From an uncultured Ruminococcus sp. (GTDB taxonomy: Bacteria; Bacillota_A; Clostridia; Oscillospirales; Ruminococcaceae): 6,715 nt of DNA. The number at the start of each line of letters is the position of its first letter. The first letter of the stretch is position 1. Positions 6,537 to 6,715 of this stretch are shown piece by piece. The notes beneath the pieces were generated by a model. It saw only the letters and a program-made list of their open reading frames with translations, was not told the origin of the DNA and did no database searches. The stretch lies in NCBI GenBank assembly GCA_902782875.1, contig CACZPE010000298.1, forward strand, positions 1-6,715. The letters are read 5' to 3'. The position numbers were made by a program, and so were the translations under genes.

Positions 6537-6554
6537 CTCATAAGAAGGTATATT

Positions 6555-6715
6555 ATGTCAAACGAAAATTTCTTCTGCGAAGGTGCCGACAAGGCGCCTC
6601 AGAGATCACTCTTCAACGCACTCGGCATGACAAAGGATGAGATGAAAAGGCCCCTGGTCGGCATCGTATCGTCCTATAACGAGATAGTACCCGGCCATAT
6701 GAACATCGACAAGCT
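6555..6715 (+). CDS. ilvD: Dihydroxy-acid dehydratase, N-terminal fragment (runs off the window)
   Basis: Fifty-three codons plus two bases are present before the window ends. The stretch [13 protein letters not shown], then [20 protein letters not shown], matches the N-terminus of the IlvD/Edd family, in which the SYNEIVPGH block is highly conserved. Dihydroxy-acid dehydratase is an iron-sulfur enzyme of the valine, leucine and isoleucine pathway. The same family includes 6-phosphogluconate and other sugar-acid dehydratases, and the C-terminal part that would help separate them is missing. The start ATG is supported by AGAAGG at 6543-6548, 6 nt upstream. The 18-nt gap from the ROK kinase holds no terminator, so it is probably in the same transcript. 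The partial state is caused by the window edge. Confidence 0.88.
   Translation, partial: MSNENFFCEGADKAPQRSLFNALGMTKDEMKRPLVGIVSSYNEIVPGHMNIDK

Noticed and set aside
5963..6592. A 209-codon minus-strand open frame over the ROK kinase and the ilvD start
   Set aside because: It is antisense to conserved ROK motifs, has low-complexity Ser/Pro-rich composition and no supporting promoter or family resemblance.

Overview
The window is about 6.7 kb of ordinary bacterial chromosome with every recognisable gene on the + strand. Protein similarity, medium GC content, heavy use of ATA (Ile) and AGG/AGA (Arg) codons, and purine-rich Shine-Dalgarno sites suggest a Gram-positive anaerobe of the Ruminococcus/Oscillospiraceae type (gut or rumen Clostridia). 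This assignment is an inference from style and family resemblance. No rRNA or other marker is present to prove it.

Layout. Positions 1-263 hold a tandem array of a 98-bp non-coding unit: two full copies and one 67-bp partial copy, probably continuing to the left of the window. Each unit contains a perfect 6-bp hairpin, and a second, two-part stem-loop spans each unit boundary. The array ends exactly at the -35 box of a good vegetative promoter, which drives phoH (321-1277) and ybeY (1282-2058). These are an RNA-linked PhoH ATPase and the rRNA-maturation metalloenzyme YbeY, and they are separated by 4 nt. YbeY carries an unusual C-terminal extension of about 100 residues.

A 139-bp intergenic region follows. 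It contains a strong extended -10 promoter and, at the predicted transcription start, a perfect 7-bp stem with a 4-nt loop. This promoter probably drives a second unit: glycogen/maltodextrin phosphorylase (2198-4552), type I mannose-6-phosphate isomerase (4573-5544), a ROK-family sugar kinase, probably glucokinase (5577-6536), and the first 53 codons of a dihydroxy-acid dehydratase, ilvD (6555 to the window edge). Gaps are 18-32 nt, each with a ribosome binding site, and no terminator is visible between the genes.

How they work together. The phosphorylase releases glucose-1-phosphate from stored or internalised alpha-glucan. The ROK kinase phosphorylates free glucose left over from glucan or oligosaccharide breakdown. 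The isomerase connects mannose-6-phosphate with fructose-6-phosphate. Together these three feed hexose phosphates into glycolysis. IlvD belongs to branched-chain amino acid synthesis and may simply be carried in the same transcript.

The protein-coding content is mostly conventional. The parts that deserve a second look are the 98-bp structured array, the YbeY extension and the 5' hairpin of the glgP transcript.
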